Notes: generated by a model not told the origin, from the sequence alone. Shown: positions 33,497 through 41,841, counted from the first letter of the stretch. The stretch is DNA of 64,000 nt from Hymenobacter frigidus (GCF_014640435.1 NZ_BMGY01000028.1:1-64000); one strand, 5' to 3'. Numbers and translations: made by a program.

Positions 33497-33805
33497 GTGA
33501 CGAAAGCTGAGGTAATCGCCGAAATCTCCACGAAGACCGGCATCGAGAAAGCTGATGTATTGATGACTGTTGAAGCCTTCTTCAAAGTCGTGAAGGATTC
33601 GATGACCGAGGGCCACAACATTTATGTACGCGGTTTCGGCTCGTTCGTAAACAAGAAGCGTGCTCGTAAAGTCGCCCGCAACATCTCGAAAAATACGTCG
33701 CTCATCATTGAGGAGCACTACATTCCGAGCTTCAAGCCATCGAAGACCTTCGTGGCAAAAATCAAAAACAGCAAGAAGGTGAAAGCCGTTGCGGCCAAAG
33801 CCTAA
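33497..33805 (+). CDS. HU-family DNA-binding protein
   Basis: 102 aa, starting at GTG to give MTKAEVIAEISTKTGIEKAD. The dimeric histone-like fold is clear: N-terminal helices, the DNA-binding arm around IYVRGFGSFVNKKRARKVAR, then NISKNTSLIIEEHYIPSFKP. A lysine-rich tail (KNSKKVKAVAAKA) extends it past the usual 90-95 aa. It compacts and bends DNA. HU and IHF subunits cannot be separated by sequence alone in this phylum, so no symbol is given. Confidence 0.92.
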   Translation: MTKAEVIAEISTKTGIEKADVLMTVEAFFKVVKDSMTEGHNIYVRGFGSFVNKKRARKVARNISKNTSLIIEEHYIPSFKPSKTFVAKIKNSKKVKAVAAKA

Positions 33806-33819
33806 TTTTGTAAGCAATT

Positions 33820-33880
33820 AAGTGTCTAGTGTTGAGCATGAGCTTGGTGATTGCCGAACTCGCTCAATGCTAGATACTTG
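33820..33880. repeat. imperfect inverted repeat after the HU gene
   Basis: AAGTGTCTAGTGTTGAGC (33820-33837) pairs with GCTCAATGCTAGATACTTG (33862-33880) with three mismatches, two of which can be G-U. It lies just before the terminator-like hairpin at 33896 and may stabilise the HU mRNA. Confidence 0.5.
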
Positions 33881-33895
33881 CTACTGAATTTTCAG

Positions 33896-33945
33896 CCCGG
33901 CCGCCGGTGTCTTTTCCGAAAGGAAAAACCCGGCGGCCGGCTTTT
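33896..33945 (+). terminator. terminator of the HU gene
   Basis: CCCGGCCGCCGG is mirrored by CCGGCGGCCGG with a second stem CTTTTCC/GGAAAA and a GAAA loop, then CTTTT. It is a two-part GC hairpin ending in Ts, eight bases before the next ATG. Confidence 0.75.
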
Positions 33946-33952
33946 CCAGCCC

Positions 33953-34873
33953 ATGGCTATTTCCCGTTCCGCTACGCATCAATTGGTCGTCCTCGCCGCC
34001 GCACTCGCGCTGGTCGGGGGCTTATTTGTGTTGCCCAAGGGCATCATGAAGCCCAAGGAAAGCAAATCAGAGCTGAGCAAGGACGCGGCGGCTACTGCCA
34101 ATCGCGATGGTGGCGGCAAGGCCACCAACGGCTCCAAAACAGAGGCGTCTTCTGGCCCTGTGCCGGCCACGGCCACCGAGAACAACGGTCCCGATGCCGC
34201 CCCGCACACTTCGGCTACCGCAGCCCAACGCCAGGAACTGGCGCGTTTGCTGGCTGAGTATGAGGCCGCCCCTAATGCAGCAGCTAAAGCCACAGTGGCT
34301 ACCACCCTGGCCCGCCGCTACAACAGCGTGGAGCGGTTCGACAGCGCCGGGTATTACCTGGAGCAGGTGGCATTGGCTCGGCCCAGCGCCCAAAACTGGC
34401 AGCAGGCCGCCGATGCTTACTTCCAGGCGTTTAGCTTTGCGGCTACCGATGAGCGGGTGAAACTGCTCGGCGGCAAAGCCCGCGAGCTTTACACCAAGGT
34501 GCTGAAGGACGAGCCCGGCAACCTCGACGCTAAAACCAACCTCGGTATGGCCTATATGGCCTCCGAAAACCCCGTGCAGGGCGTAGCGCTGCTGCGCGAA
34601 GTGCTGGAAGCCGACCCCCGCAACGAGAAAGCCCTTTACAATATGGGTATCTTAGCGGTTCAAAGCAACCAGTTTGATAAAGCTGTGAAGCGGTTTCAGG
34701 ATTTGGTGAAAGTCAATCCGAAGAACGTGAACGGCCAATTTTACCTTGGTGTAACTTTGGCCCGTACCGGAGCCAAAGAAGAAGCCAAGGCGGCCTTCCT
34801 GGCTGCCAAAAGCCTCAGCGCCGACCCGGCTCTGGCCGCTTCGGTAGACGAGGAAATTGCCAAATTAAAATAG
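33953..34873 (+). CDS. membrane-anchored TPR protein
   Basis: 306 aa from the ATG at 33953; the longer open frame runs through the HU terminator. One N-terminal helix (HQLVVLAAALALVGGLFVLP) anchors it. A Ser/Ala/Lys-rich linker follows to about residue 85, then tetratricopeptide repeats to the C-terminus (for example NEKALYNMGILAVQSNQFDK and GQFYLGVTLARTGAKEEAK). It is a scaffold type protein, probably facing the periplasm. Partner unknown. The next genes, the 29-aa basic protein and rng, are on the same strand. Confidence 0.8.
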   Translation: MAISRSATHQLVVLAAALALVGGLFVLPKGIMKPKESKSELSKDAAATANRDGGGKATNGSKTEASSGPVPATATENNGPDAAPHTSATAAQRQELARLLAEYEAAPNAAAKATVATTLARRYNSVERFDSAGYYLEQVALARPSAQNWQQAADAYFQAFSFAATDERVKLLGGKARELYTKVLKDEPGNLDAKTNLGMAYMASENPVQGVALLREVLEADPRNEKALYNMGILAVQSNQFDKAVKRFQDLVKVNPKNVNGQFYLGVTLARTGAKEEAKAAFLAAKSLSADPALAASVDEEIAKLK

Positions 34874-34913
34874 TTTACGACACAAACAATCACCAACTTA
34901 ACCCCCAAGCATC

Positions 34914-35003
34914 ATGCCCTGCGGTAAAAAAAGAAAGCGTCATAAAATTGCTACTCACAAGCGCAAGAAGCGCCTGCGCAAGAACCGTCACAAGAAGAAA
35001 TAA
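34914..35003 (+). CDS. 29-aa AURKAIP1/COX24-like ribosome-associated protein
   Basis: 29 aa, MPCGKKRKRHKIATHKRKKR followed by LRKNRHKKK; 20 of 29 residues are Lys, Arg or His. The sequence matches the tiny proteins annotated in many Bacteroidota as AURKAIP1/COX24 domain proteins, the same family as a small ribosomal-subunit protein of mitochondria and mycobacteria. It probably binds rRNA. It lies between a TPR gene and rng, a ribosomal-RNA maturation nuclease, which fits a ribosome role. It is easily missed because of its size. Confidence 0.82.
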   Translation: MPCGKKRKRHKIATHKRKKRLRKNRHKKK

Positions 35004-35118
35004 GCCTCACGGGGCGTAGCGGCGGCTGGCAGTTTTCCTAACGGGAAAGGAGCTAGTTGTCAATCTCTCACGTAGCCTCCCGGGTGTGGCTTACTGGGTG
35101 CTTTTCCCGTGGCTCGCG

Positions 35119-35153
35119 AGGGAAGCCAGAACCATCGGTTCTGGCTTCCCTTT
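35119..35153 (+). terminator. terminator of the 29-aa gene
   Basis: AGGGAAGCCAGAACC (35119-35133) and GGTTCTGGCTTCCCT (35137-35151) form a perfect stem with an ATC loop, followed by TTTG. Confidence 0.85.
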
Positions 35154-35215
35154 GCTAGTTTTGGGGTAGTGCTTCGGTGAGTTAGCCCGCAGGTTACCTT
35201 AACTAAATCAACGCT

Positions 35216-36820
35216 TTGAGTAATGAATTAGTGATTAATTCTACTCAGGAAGGCGAGCGGATTGCGTTGTTGCAGGATAAGCGGCTCATTGAGTACCACT
35301 TTGACCGCAACGACACCAACTACTCAGTAGGCGACATCTTCCTGGGCACCGTGAAAAAGGTGATGCCCGGCCTGAACGCAGCTTTTGTAGACATTGGCTA
35401 CGAAAAAGACGCGTTTTTGCACTACGGCGACCTTGGCGAACAATACCCTTCCCTCACCAAGTGGGCGCGTGGGGTACAGAACGGCCGGTCGGGTACTGGG
35501 CTGAACGACTTTAAGTTTGAGCCGGTACTTGAAAAAGTGGGCAAGGCCGAAAGCGTATTCAAGAAAGGTCAGCAAATGGTGGTGCAAATCATCAAAGAGC
35601 CGATTTCGACCAAAGGACCCCGCGTTAGCACCGACATTTCGATGGCCGGACGCTACCTCGTGCTGATGCCGTTTTCGAACACCATCAGCGTCAGCAAGAA
35701 AATTGTGAGCAAGGGCGAACGTGACCGCCTCAAGCGGCTCATCGCCAGCATCAAACCCGAAAACTTCGGGGTCATAATCCGCACTGTGGCGGAGGGCCGC
35801 GAAGTAGCCGAGTTGGATAAGGACATGCAGGACATGGTGGCGAAGTGGGAGCAACTCTCCACCACGCTACGCACGGCCAAGTCCAACGACAAAGTGCTGG
35901 GCGAACTCGGCCGTACATCGTCGATGCTCCGTGATATGCTCAACGAGTCGTTCGACAGCATCATGGTCGATGCTCCGACGATGTATGACGAAATGCGCGA
36001 TTATCTCCAGAAAATTGCGCCCGATAAATTGGGTCTGCTAAAGCTGCACAACTCGAAAATTAAAATCTTCGAGCAAACGGGCATCGAAAAACAGCTTAAA
36101 ACCCTGTTTGGCAAGACGGTGACTGTGCCCGGTGGCGGCTATCTCGTCATCGAGCATACTGAAGCTCTGCACGTTATCGACGTGAACTCGGGCAGCAAGA
36201 GCAACCAGGAAAACGACCAGGAAGCAACGGCGCTGATGATTAACATGCTGGCTGCCAAAGAAGTGGCTCGTCAGCTGCGGCTGCGCGATATGGGCGGCAT
36301 CATTGTGGTCGACTTCATTGACATGCGCGCTGCTGAAAGCCGCAAGAAGGTGGAAGATGCCGTGCGCGATGTGATGAAGCTTGACAAAGCCAAGTACACC
36401 GTGTTGCCTATCACCAAGTTTGGTCTGCTGCAAATTACCCGGCAACGGGTGCGGCCGGCCGAAAACATCATCACCGGTGAGGTATGCCCTACTTGTGGTG
36501 GCACCGGTAAGATTTCGGCCTCCATCCAGGTTACGGATGATATTGATAACAGTATCGACGACCTGCTGGTGAACCAGAACCAATCGGGCATCACGCTGTC
36601 GGTGCATCCGTTCCTGCACGCTTACTACACCAAAGGGCTGGTTTCGCGCCAGATGAAGTGGTACCTCAAGTACTACAAATGGGTGAAAGTGGTGAAAGAC
36701 AGCAGTTTGGGCCTCACCGACTACCGCATCGAAGACGAGCGGGGCGAGGAAATACAACTGCGCTCATCGGCTGCGGCCATGAGCCGTTTGCAGGACCGCG
36801 AAGTTGAAATCGTGGATTAA
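35216..36820 (+). CDS. rng: ribonuclease E/G family protein (RNase G)
   Basis: 534 aa, starting at TTG to give MSNELVINSTQEGERIALLQ, the normal N-terminus of this family in the phylum. It matures 16S rRNA 5' ends and turns over mRNA. The S1 domain has IFLGTVKKVMPGLNAAFVDI and EKDAFLHY. The catalytic DNase I-like domain has VIDVNSGS and GGIIVVDFIDM with the two metal aspartates, and the zinc-link CPTCGGTG is present. It lacks the long C-terminal scaffold of RNase E. Confidence 0.94.
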   Translation: MSNELVINSTQEGERIALLQDKRLIEYHFDRNDTNYSVGDIFLGTVKKVMPGLNAAFVDIGYEKDAFLHYGDLGEQYPSLTKWARGVQNGRSGTGLNDFKFEPVLEKVGKAESVFKKGQQMVVQIIKEPISTKGPRVSTDISMAGRYLVLMPFSNTISVSKKIVSKGERDRLKRLIASIKPENFGVIIRTVAEGREVAELDKDMQDMVAKWEQLSTTLRTAKSNDKVLGELGRTSSMLRDMLNESFDSIMVDAPTMYDEMRDYLQKIAPDKLGLLKLHNSKIKIFEQTGIEKQLKTLFGKTVTVPGGGYLVIEHTEALHVIDVNSGSKSNQENDQEATALMINMLAAKEVARQLRLRDMGGIIVVDFIDMRAAESRKKVEDAVRDVMKLDKAKYTVLPITKFGLLQITRQRVRPAENIITGEVCPTCGGTGKISASIQVTDDIDNSIDDLLVNQNQSGITLSVHPFLHAYYTKGLVSRQMKWYLKYYKWVKVVKDSSLGLTDYRIEDERGEEIQLRSSAAAMSRLQDREVEIVD

Positions 36821-36847
36821 GAGAAGGAATTAAATCCTCGCTTCAGC

Positions 36848-36883
36848 AAAAAGCCCCAACTTCCGACGGAGTTGGGGCTTTTT
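36848..36883. terminator. bidirectional terminator between rng and the barrel gene
   Basis: AAAAAGCCCCAACT (36848-36861) and AGTTGGGGCTTTTT (36870-36883) form a perfect hairpin with T-runs in both directions. Confidence 0.92.
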
Positions 36884-36938
36884 GTGACCTGCTATTTATT
36901 TATATGGTGCCGCACTCGCAGTGCATTGGGCGTGATTA

Positions 36939-37631
36939 TCAAAACTTGATGCCCAAATCGAGTCCGAACGAGCTGTTTTTTATAGTTACATCTGAAAAGC
37001 CGCGCTTGCTTTCAAAGTAACGGTCAATGTCGACCAGGCCGCGGTGGTAGCCGAGTCCAGCAAAAAGCTTCGTGCTTTTACCCAGCGTGTATTCGGCACC
37101 AGCTGCCACCAAAGCGTCGGCATCAAAGAGGTAGACGTAGTCGCTGCCCTTGTTTTCAGCGTTGGTGACGGGGTCCTTATAAAATTTGCTGCCGCTGATG
37201 CGCGTGCCGATGGGCACGTTCAGCGAGCCGCCCACCTGGAAGTAAAGGCGCGTAGCGGGGGCAATTTCGTTGGTAAAGAGTTTCACCGAAAGCGGAACTT
37301 GCAAGTATTGGGTGCTGATTTTCATCGAAACCGCAACAGGATTACCATTGCCGCTGCCGCTATTCAGGTAGTCGGTATAGCGGATGGTGCCCCCTTTGCC
37401 GGCCAGTTCCAGGCCCGTGCTAAAGGCGTAGTTTTCGCCAAAGAAATAATCAACAACCAACCCACCGCTAAAACCGAGTTGGCTTCCGTCGCTGGCAAAG
37501 CTGTTTTTGGAAGTTGATTCGGCTCGTAGGCTGGTAATGGACGGCGAAAGTTTCAGGCCAATTTCAACCTGGGCTGATGCAGTGCTGACCGAAGCTACCA
37601 GAGCTGCCAGGGCAAGGAATATTTTTTTCAT
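36939..37631 (-). CDS. outer-membrane beta-barrel protein (PorT/OMP_b-brl_2 type)
   Basis: 230 aa. The signal peptide MKKIFLALAALVASVSTASA is followed by VEIGLKLSPSITSLRAES and regular alternating strands, with LGFSGGLVVDYFFGENYAFS, STGLELAGKGG, YLQVPLSVKLF and a final strand ending FGLDLGIKF. The terminal phenylalanine is the usual barrel-assembly signal. It is the small eight- to ten-strand barrel family common in Bacteroidota. No specific ligand can be named. Divergent from gldB. Confidence 0.85.
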   Translation of the reverse strand: MKKIFLALAALVASVSTASAQVEIGLKLSPSITSLRAESTSKNSFASDGSQLGFSGGLVVDYFFGENYAFSTGLELAGKGGTIRYTDYLNSGSGNGNPVAVSMKISTQYLQVPLSVKLFTNEIAPATRLYFQVGGSLNVPIGTRISGSKFYKDPVTNAENKGSDYVYLFDADALVAAGAEYTLGKSTKLFAGLGYHRGLVDIDRYFESKRGFSDVTIKNSSFGLDLGIKF

Positions 37632-37705
37632 GTGACGCGAATGAACGGATTAATTAGGGAAGGCACTAACCGGCGGTGGGTTTTGGCTAATTTTACCCAA
37701 AAGTA

Positions 37706-38734
37706 ATGCGCGTGGACACGAATAATTTTGCCTGGCGGCGTTGGCTGCCCTTATTTCTTGGGCTCAGCCTAAGCCTGGGAGCTTGTAAAAGCGGCCCCGC
37801 CGACGGTTGCCGGCCCGATGCTGCTGCCGGGGCTCCGGCGGTAGCCATGCGGGTGCAACGCCTGGAACCGGTTCTCTTTGGGATAAAGACTCCGGCTGAT
37901 GCCCAGCAGTTTATGGATGCGAACCGGACATTTGCCCGGTACTATTTGCAGCGCCAACCCGCCAATGAGAAAGAATTAGCAGGTGGCCTGCCGCAACTGG
38001 CTACTAATGCCGCCTTTCAGCAGTTAGGCCGCGAAACGGCCGCGGCTTTCCCAGACAGTGCCGCTCTCACCAAGGATTTGGGCGAACTGTTTCGGCGGGT
38101 GCACTATTACTTCCCCGATTTTCGGGTGCCGCCAACGGTGACGTATGTGAGCGGCTTCCTGAATAAGGATATTTACGTGAACGACAGCCTATTGGTACTG
38201 AGTCTGGATTGGTTTGTGGGTCCGAAAGCCAGCAAGCGACCTGACTTGCCGCAGTATATGCTGCGGCGCTACACGCCGGCTGGCCTGCTACCCATGCTGG
38301 CCCAGAACGTGTCGAGCAAATACAACCGCCACGAACTCACGGCCAATACTGTGCTCGATGCCATGGTGCACGCGGGCAAGGCTCTGTACTTCGCCAGCCA
38401 AGTACTGCCTTGCGCCTCCGATTCGCTGTTGATGGGCTACACCGGGCGTGAGCTGGCGGGCCTTAAAGATAACGAGGCGCGGGTGTGGGGACATTTTCTG
38501 GAGAAAAATCTGCTGTATGCCACCACGCCGTTTCTGCTTCAGAAATACGTAGGCGAGCGTCCCAATGTGCCCGAAATCGACAAAACGTGCCCCGGCCGGG
38601 TAGGGCAGTGGGTAGGCCTGCAAATAGTGCGCAAGTACGTGGCCGAGCACCCCGAAGTGAGCTTAGCGCGCCTGATGGGGGAAAAGGATGCCCAGCGCAT
38701 GCTGAACGAGTCGCACTATCGACCAAAACGGTGA
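37706..38734 (+). CDS. gldB: gliding motility lipoprotein GldB
   Basis: 342 aa. A lipoprotein signal, LPLFLGLSLSLGAC, places the acylated cysteine near residue 27. Signatures include VPPTVTYVSGFLNKDIYVND, ALDWFVGP-like SLDWFVGPKASKR and the C-terminal GRVGQWVGLQIVRKYVAEHP, as in other GldB proteins. GldB is required for gliding in F. johnsoniae. There gldC follows it; here a glycosyltransferase does. A TAATTTTA sequence near 37689 is a near-match -7 element. Confidence 0.85.
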   Translation: MRVDTNNFAWRRWLPLFLGLSLSLGACKSGPADGCRPDAAAGAPAVAMRVQRLEPVLFGIKTPADAQQFMDANRTFARYYLQRQPANEKELAGGLPQLATNAAFQQLGRETAAAFPDSAALTKDLGELFRRVHYYFPDFRVPPTVTYVSGFLNKDIYVNDSLLVLSLDWFVGPKASKRPDLPQYMLRRYTPAGLLPMLAQNVSSKYNRHELTANTVLDAMVHAGKALYFASQVLPCASDSLLMGYTGRELAGLKDNEARVWGHFLEKNLLYATTPFLLQKYVGERPNVPEIDKTCPGRVGQWVGLQIVRKYVAEHPEVSLARLMGEKDAQRMLNESHYRPKR

Positions 38735-38807
38735 CTGAGTGAATTAGTGGGTGACTGAGTGGAGGAATCACCTCAGCAAGTCACTCGCTCAGTTACTCGG
38801 TCATTCT
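38731..38807. repeat. imperfect palindrome between gldB and the glycosyltransferase
   Basis: GTGACTGAGTGAATTAGTGG starts the left arm and the right arm, ending TACTCGGTCATTC, is its inverted copy at roughly 27 of 34 positions. GTGACTGAGTG is also repeated directly at 38731 and 38751. It overlaps the gldB stop codon. Not a member of the AACGTCATGC family. Confidence 0.5.
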
Positions 38808-38816
38808 TTGACTCCC

Positions 38817-40025
38817 ATGCACATCGTCGTTTTTAGCCAGTACCATACCAGCCCCGACTGCCCGGCCACCAGCCGGCACTACACGCTGCTGGCGCACATG
38901 GCCAAAACGCACCGGGTAACCCTGCTGACCACGCCCGCCTGGCGTGGGCAACAACTCGCGCAGGAGTTTCCGTGGGTGCCGGCGGGGGTAGAAATCCGCG
39001 AGGCGCAGGTAGCCTACGACAACAAAATGGGGACCGCCCGGCGGGCGCTGGCATTTGCGCAATACGCCGCTTGGGCCGTGCGCGAAGGCTTGCGAATTGA
39101 CAAGCCCGATGTGGTTTGGGGCATCAGTACGCCACTGACGGCGGCGTGGGCGGCGGCGCAGGTCGCGCGGTTCCGCCGCGTGCCGTGGGTGTTTGAGGTG
39201 CAGGATTTATGGCCGTCATTCCCGATTGCGATGGGGGCGGTGCCCACGGCGCTGGCTCGGCGGCAGCTTTATCAGTTGGAAAAACGGCTGTATAAAAGCG
39301 CGGCTCACATTCTGCCGCTCTCGCCTGATATGGCGCGCTACGTGACTGATTTGGGCATTGCGCCTGAAAAAGTGACCACCGTGCTCAACGGCACCGACCT
39401 GGAACTGGCCGCCCGCGCCACGCCTGCGGTGGTTGAGAACCTGCGGCGAGCACAGGGGCTGACTGGTAAGCAAGTTATTTTGTATGCAGGTGCCTTCGGG
39501 CGGGCCAATGGCATTCCGGAGCTGGTAGCGGCTGCGGAAACAATGGCTGCCGCCGATACTAATGCCGTGTGGGTATTTCTGGGGCACGGCTTTTACGAGC
39601 CGCTGATTGCAGCGGCAGCGGCGCGGTGGCCGGCGCATATCCGACTGGTGGGCGGGCAGGCGCGGCACCAGGTTTTCGGTTGGTTTGCGTTGGCCGAGGT
39701 GTCGGTGGTTTCATTTTTGGGCTTGCCGGTGCTTGATGCTAACTCTCCGGCCAAGCTCTATGATTCGCTGGCGGTGGGCACGCCGGTAATCGTCACTAAT
39801 CGTGGCTGGACCAAGGCGCTGGTGGACGAGCATGGGTGCGGCTGGTACGTGCCGGCCGGCAATGTAGCCGCACTGGTGGCGCAGTTGCAAAGCCTCCTGG
39901 AACAGCCCGAACAGGTAGCAGCAGCCGGCCTCAATGGTAGGCGGCTGGCAGAGCGGGAATTCGACCGGCAGCAGTTAGCCCAACAAGTGCAGCAAATACT
40001 GGAGGCCGCAGCTCAGCAGGCATAA
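38817..40025 (+). CDS. glycosyltransferase family 4 protein (WbuB-like)
   Basis: 402 aa from the ATG at 38817 (MHIVVFSQYHTSPDCPATSR); the longer frame to 38751 runs through the preceding palindrome. The N-terminal GT4-like domain has VWGISTPLTAAWAAAQVARF and WVFEVQDLWPSFPIAMG. The C-terminal GT-B domain has VTTVLNGTDLELA, ILYAGAFGRANGIPELVAAA and NSPAKLYDSLAVGTPVIVTN. It likely transfers a sugar to a lipid-linked or surface polysaccharide. No other polysaccharide genes are nearby, so the acceptor is unknown. Confidence 0.88.
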   Translation: MHIVVFSQYHTSPDCPATSRHYTLLAHMAKTHRVTLLTTPAWRGQQLAQEFPWVPAGVEIREAQVAYDNKMGTARRALAFAQYAAWAVREGLRIDKPDVVWGISTPLTAAWAAAQVARFRRVPWVFEVQDLWPSFPIAMGAVPTALARRQLYQLEKRLYKSAAHILPLSPDMARYVTDLGIAPEKVTTVLNGTDLELAARATPAVVENLRRAQGLTGKQVILYAGAFGRANGIPELVAAAETMAAADTNAVWVFLGHGFYEPLIAAAAARWPAHIRLVGGQARHQVFGWFALAEVSVVSFLGLPVLDANSPAKLYDSLAVGTPVIVTNRGWTKALVDEHGCGWYVPAGNVAALVAQLQSLLEQPEQVAAAGLNGRRLAEREFDRQQLAQQVQQILEAAAQQA

Positions 40026-40039
40026 AAGAGTGATGCGCA

Positions 40040-40161
40040 TTACAGTTTAACAAGCAGCGTTTTGTGGTTGGTAGTGCCGCGCTTATACTGCCATGTGCGG
40101 CCGTCTGCATCGGACACATTTGTAACGGCTAGAATGGGGCCGTCAGGCTGCCATTGCAAGG
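40040..40161 (-). pseudogene. possible C-terminal gene remnant downstream of nth
   Basis: In a frame different from nth, the minus strand reads LALQWQPDGPILAVTNVSDA then DGRTWQYKRGTTNHKTLLVK and a stop at 40042-40040. The composition is protein-like and the end is abrupt, but there is no start codon and the frame disappears inside nth. It may be a fragment left by a deletion fused to nth. Equally it may be chance; the family is not recognised. Confidence 0.25.
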
Positions 40162-40836
40162 CTAAGCGGCCGCTATTTTTTTGGCAGTTGGTACCACTGC
40201 ATTCTTCGCGAAGTAGGCGCAGCTGGGGGCCAGCGGGCAGATGCCGCACTTGGGCGTGCGGGCCACGCAGACGTAGCGGCCGTGCAAAATGAGCCAGTGG
40301 TGGGCTTTGGCAATCAGTTCCTGCGGAATGTAGCGGACCAATCCTTTCTCCACGGCCAGCGGAGTGGTGGCAGTTTTGGGCACGAGCCCGATGCGGTGTG
40401 ATACCCGGAAAACGTGGGTATCGACGGCCATTGCGGGCTGGTTGTAGATGACGGAAACCACCACGTTAGCCGTTTTGCGGCCCACGCCGGGCAGGCGCTG
40501 CAACTCGTCAATCTGGCTCGGTACTTCGCCCCCAAACTCCTCGGTGAGCATGCGGCCCAAGCCGGCCAGGTGCTTCGCCTTGTTGTTGGGATAAGAAACG
40601 CTGCGGATGAAGGGAAAAATGTCATCGGCCGTGGCCGCACCCAAGTGGGCGGCCGTGGGAAATTCGGCCAGCAGGGCCGGCATCACCAGATTCACGCGCT
40701 TGTCGGTACACTGGGCGCTGAGCACCACGGCCACAATTAATTCATAGGGGCTGCGGTAGGCCAGCTCGGTTTTGGGCTCCGGAAAATTGGTGGTGAAGTA
40801 GTCGAGGAAGTGACGAAACCGGTCGGCGCGGAGCAT
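40162..40836 (-). CDS. nth: endonuclease III
   Basis: 224 aa from the ATG at 40836. A longer frame to 40932 runs into palindromic repeat copy 5. It is a DNA glycosylase/AP lyase for oxidised pyrimidines. Seen are VVLSAQCTDKRVN, the helix-hairpin-helix ELQRLPGVGRKTANVVV with the catalytic lysine, AVDTHVFRVSHRIGL with the catalytic aspartate, and the 4Fe-4S loop C-x6-C-x2-C-x5-C (CVARTPKCGICPLAPSC). A short Ala/Lys tail follows. Length is typical. Confidence 0.95.
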   Translation of the reverse strand: MLRADRFRHFLDYFTTNFPEPKTELAYRSPYELIVAVVLSAQCTDKRVNLVMPALLAEFPTAAHLGAATADDIFPFIRSVSYPNNKAKHLAGLGRMLTEEFGGEVPSQIDELQRLPGVGRKTANVVVSVIYNQPAMAVDTHVFRVSHRIGLVPKTATTPLAVEKGLVRYIPQELIAKAHHWLILHGRYVCVARTPKCGICPLAPSCAYFAKNAVVPTAKKIAAA

Positions 40837-40865
40837 GCGGAGTGGAGATAAACAGGCGGAAATAA

Positions 40866-40969
40866 AACGGTCATGCTGGACTTGTCGAAGCAGCGCGACC
40901 ACAACAGTACTCCCATCAATTGGGTTAGCCACTGCTGTTACGATGCGTCGACAAATCCAGCATGACCGG
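40866..40969. repeat. palindromic intergenic repeat, copy 5
   Basis: The left arm AACGGTCATGCTGGACTTGT begins at 40866 and the right arm ends ATCCAGCATGACCG at about 40968. It pairs with copy 2 in subtype. It lies between nth and the sigma/anti-sigma genes. Confidence 0.75.
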
Positions 40970-41036
40970 ACTTCTAAAGACGTAAGCTATGCTTTCCGCC
41001 GCGCGCGGAGCGGCAGCAATAGAAAGATAAACGGGC

Positions 41037-41267
41037 TTAGGACCTGGCTAAAAAAGTGCGCGAGTAGCGCAAAATGGCCTCGGAAGTTTCGGGCCGGGGC
41101 TCGCGACGGACACCGTCGAGCGCCCGCTGGGCCAAAAGGAGGTCGGCACAGCTGGCGGCCAGGTCGGGGTCGTGCTGCAGGGCCTCTTCTACCTCGCGCT
41201 GCCTTTCAGCCGGCAATTCGTTGTACACATACTGGAGTAGTGTCGAATGGGGTAAGGTTTGAATCAT
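41037..41267 (-). CDS. small putative anti-sigma factor
   Basis: 76 aa: MIQTLPHSTLLQYVYNELPA, EVEEALQHDPDLAAS, LLLAQRALDGV, all helical and acidic. The LLQYVYNELP...VEEAL pattern resembles the N-terminal helix of anti-sigma factors that begin a zinc-finger-like domain, but without the HxxxCxxC motif. It starts 62 bases before the end of the sigma gene in another frame, so translation is probably coupled. An anti-sigma role is inferred from position and size; no membrane helix is present. Confidence 0.65.
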   Translation of the reverse strand: MIQTLPHSTLLQYVYNELPAERQREVEEALQHDPDLAASCADLLLAQRALDGVRREPRPETSEAILRYSRTFLARS

Positions 41268-41841
41268 AATAAGGATGGTTGGCGGTCATCTTTTTCCGCA
41301 GGTTAATCAGCGCATAGCGCATCCGGCCCAGGGCCGTGTTGATGCTCACGCCGGTTGCGTCGGCAATTTCCTGAAAGCTCATATCCCCGTAGTGGCGCAT
41401 CAGCAATACCTCCTTTTGAGCGGCGGGCAGTTGCTGAATTAACGCCCGAAGGCGCGTATGGGTTTCTTCGCGGGACAGAATATCGTCCGGGCCGTCGTCG
41501 GCGATGGTAAGGGTATTGGCGAGGCGGTCGTTGTCGGTGAGGCTGATGTGGGGCATCCGCTTGCCGCGCCGGAACGAATCGATGGCCAGGTTGTGGGCAA
41601 TGCGGCAAATCCAGGGGGCAAACTTGCCCTCTTCGTTGTAGCGGCCACTCTTCATGGTGTGAATGGCCTTGATGAAGGTGTCCTGCAACAGGTCCTCGGC
41701 CACGTCCTCGTCGCGCACGATGAGGAGGATGGTCGTGAACGCACGACTGCGATGCCGCTCCAACAGGATGGCGAAGGCGGATTCCTGGCCAGCCAGGTAG
41801 AGCGAGATGAGCGCGGAGTCGCTCGGTTGCAAGAGGTCCAT
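41206..41841 (-). CDS. RNA polymerase sigma factor, ECF-type sigma-70 family
   Basis: 211 aa. Region 2 is seen as VRDEDVAEDLLQDTFIKAIH and FAPWICRIAHNLAIDSFRR, and region 4 as IQQLPAAQKEVLLMRHYGDM and FQEIADATGVSINTALGRMR (HTH). The sequence after RKKMTANHPYYD is a short tail that overlaps the next gene. It lies upstream of a small acidic helical protein that may hold it inactive. The target genes are not evident; the signal is unknown. Confidence 0.9.
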   Translation of the reverse strand: MDLLQPSDSALISLYLAGQESAFAILLERHRSRAFTTILLIVRDEDVAEDLLQDTFIKAIHTMKSGRYNEEGKFAPWICRIAHNLAIDSFRRGKRMPHISLTDNDRLANTLTIADDGPDDILSREETHTRLRALIQQLPAAQKEVLLMRHYGDMSFQEIADATGVSINTALGRMRYALINLRKKMTANHPYYDSNLTPFDTTPVCVQRIAG

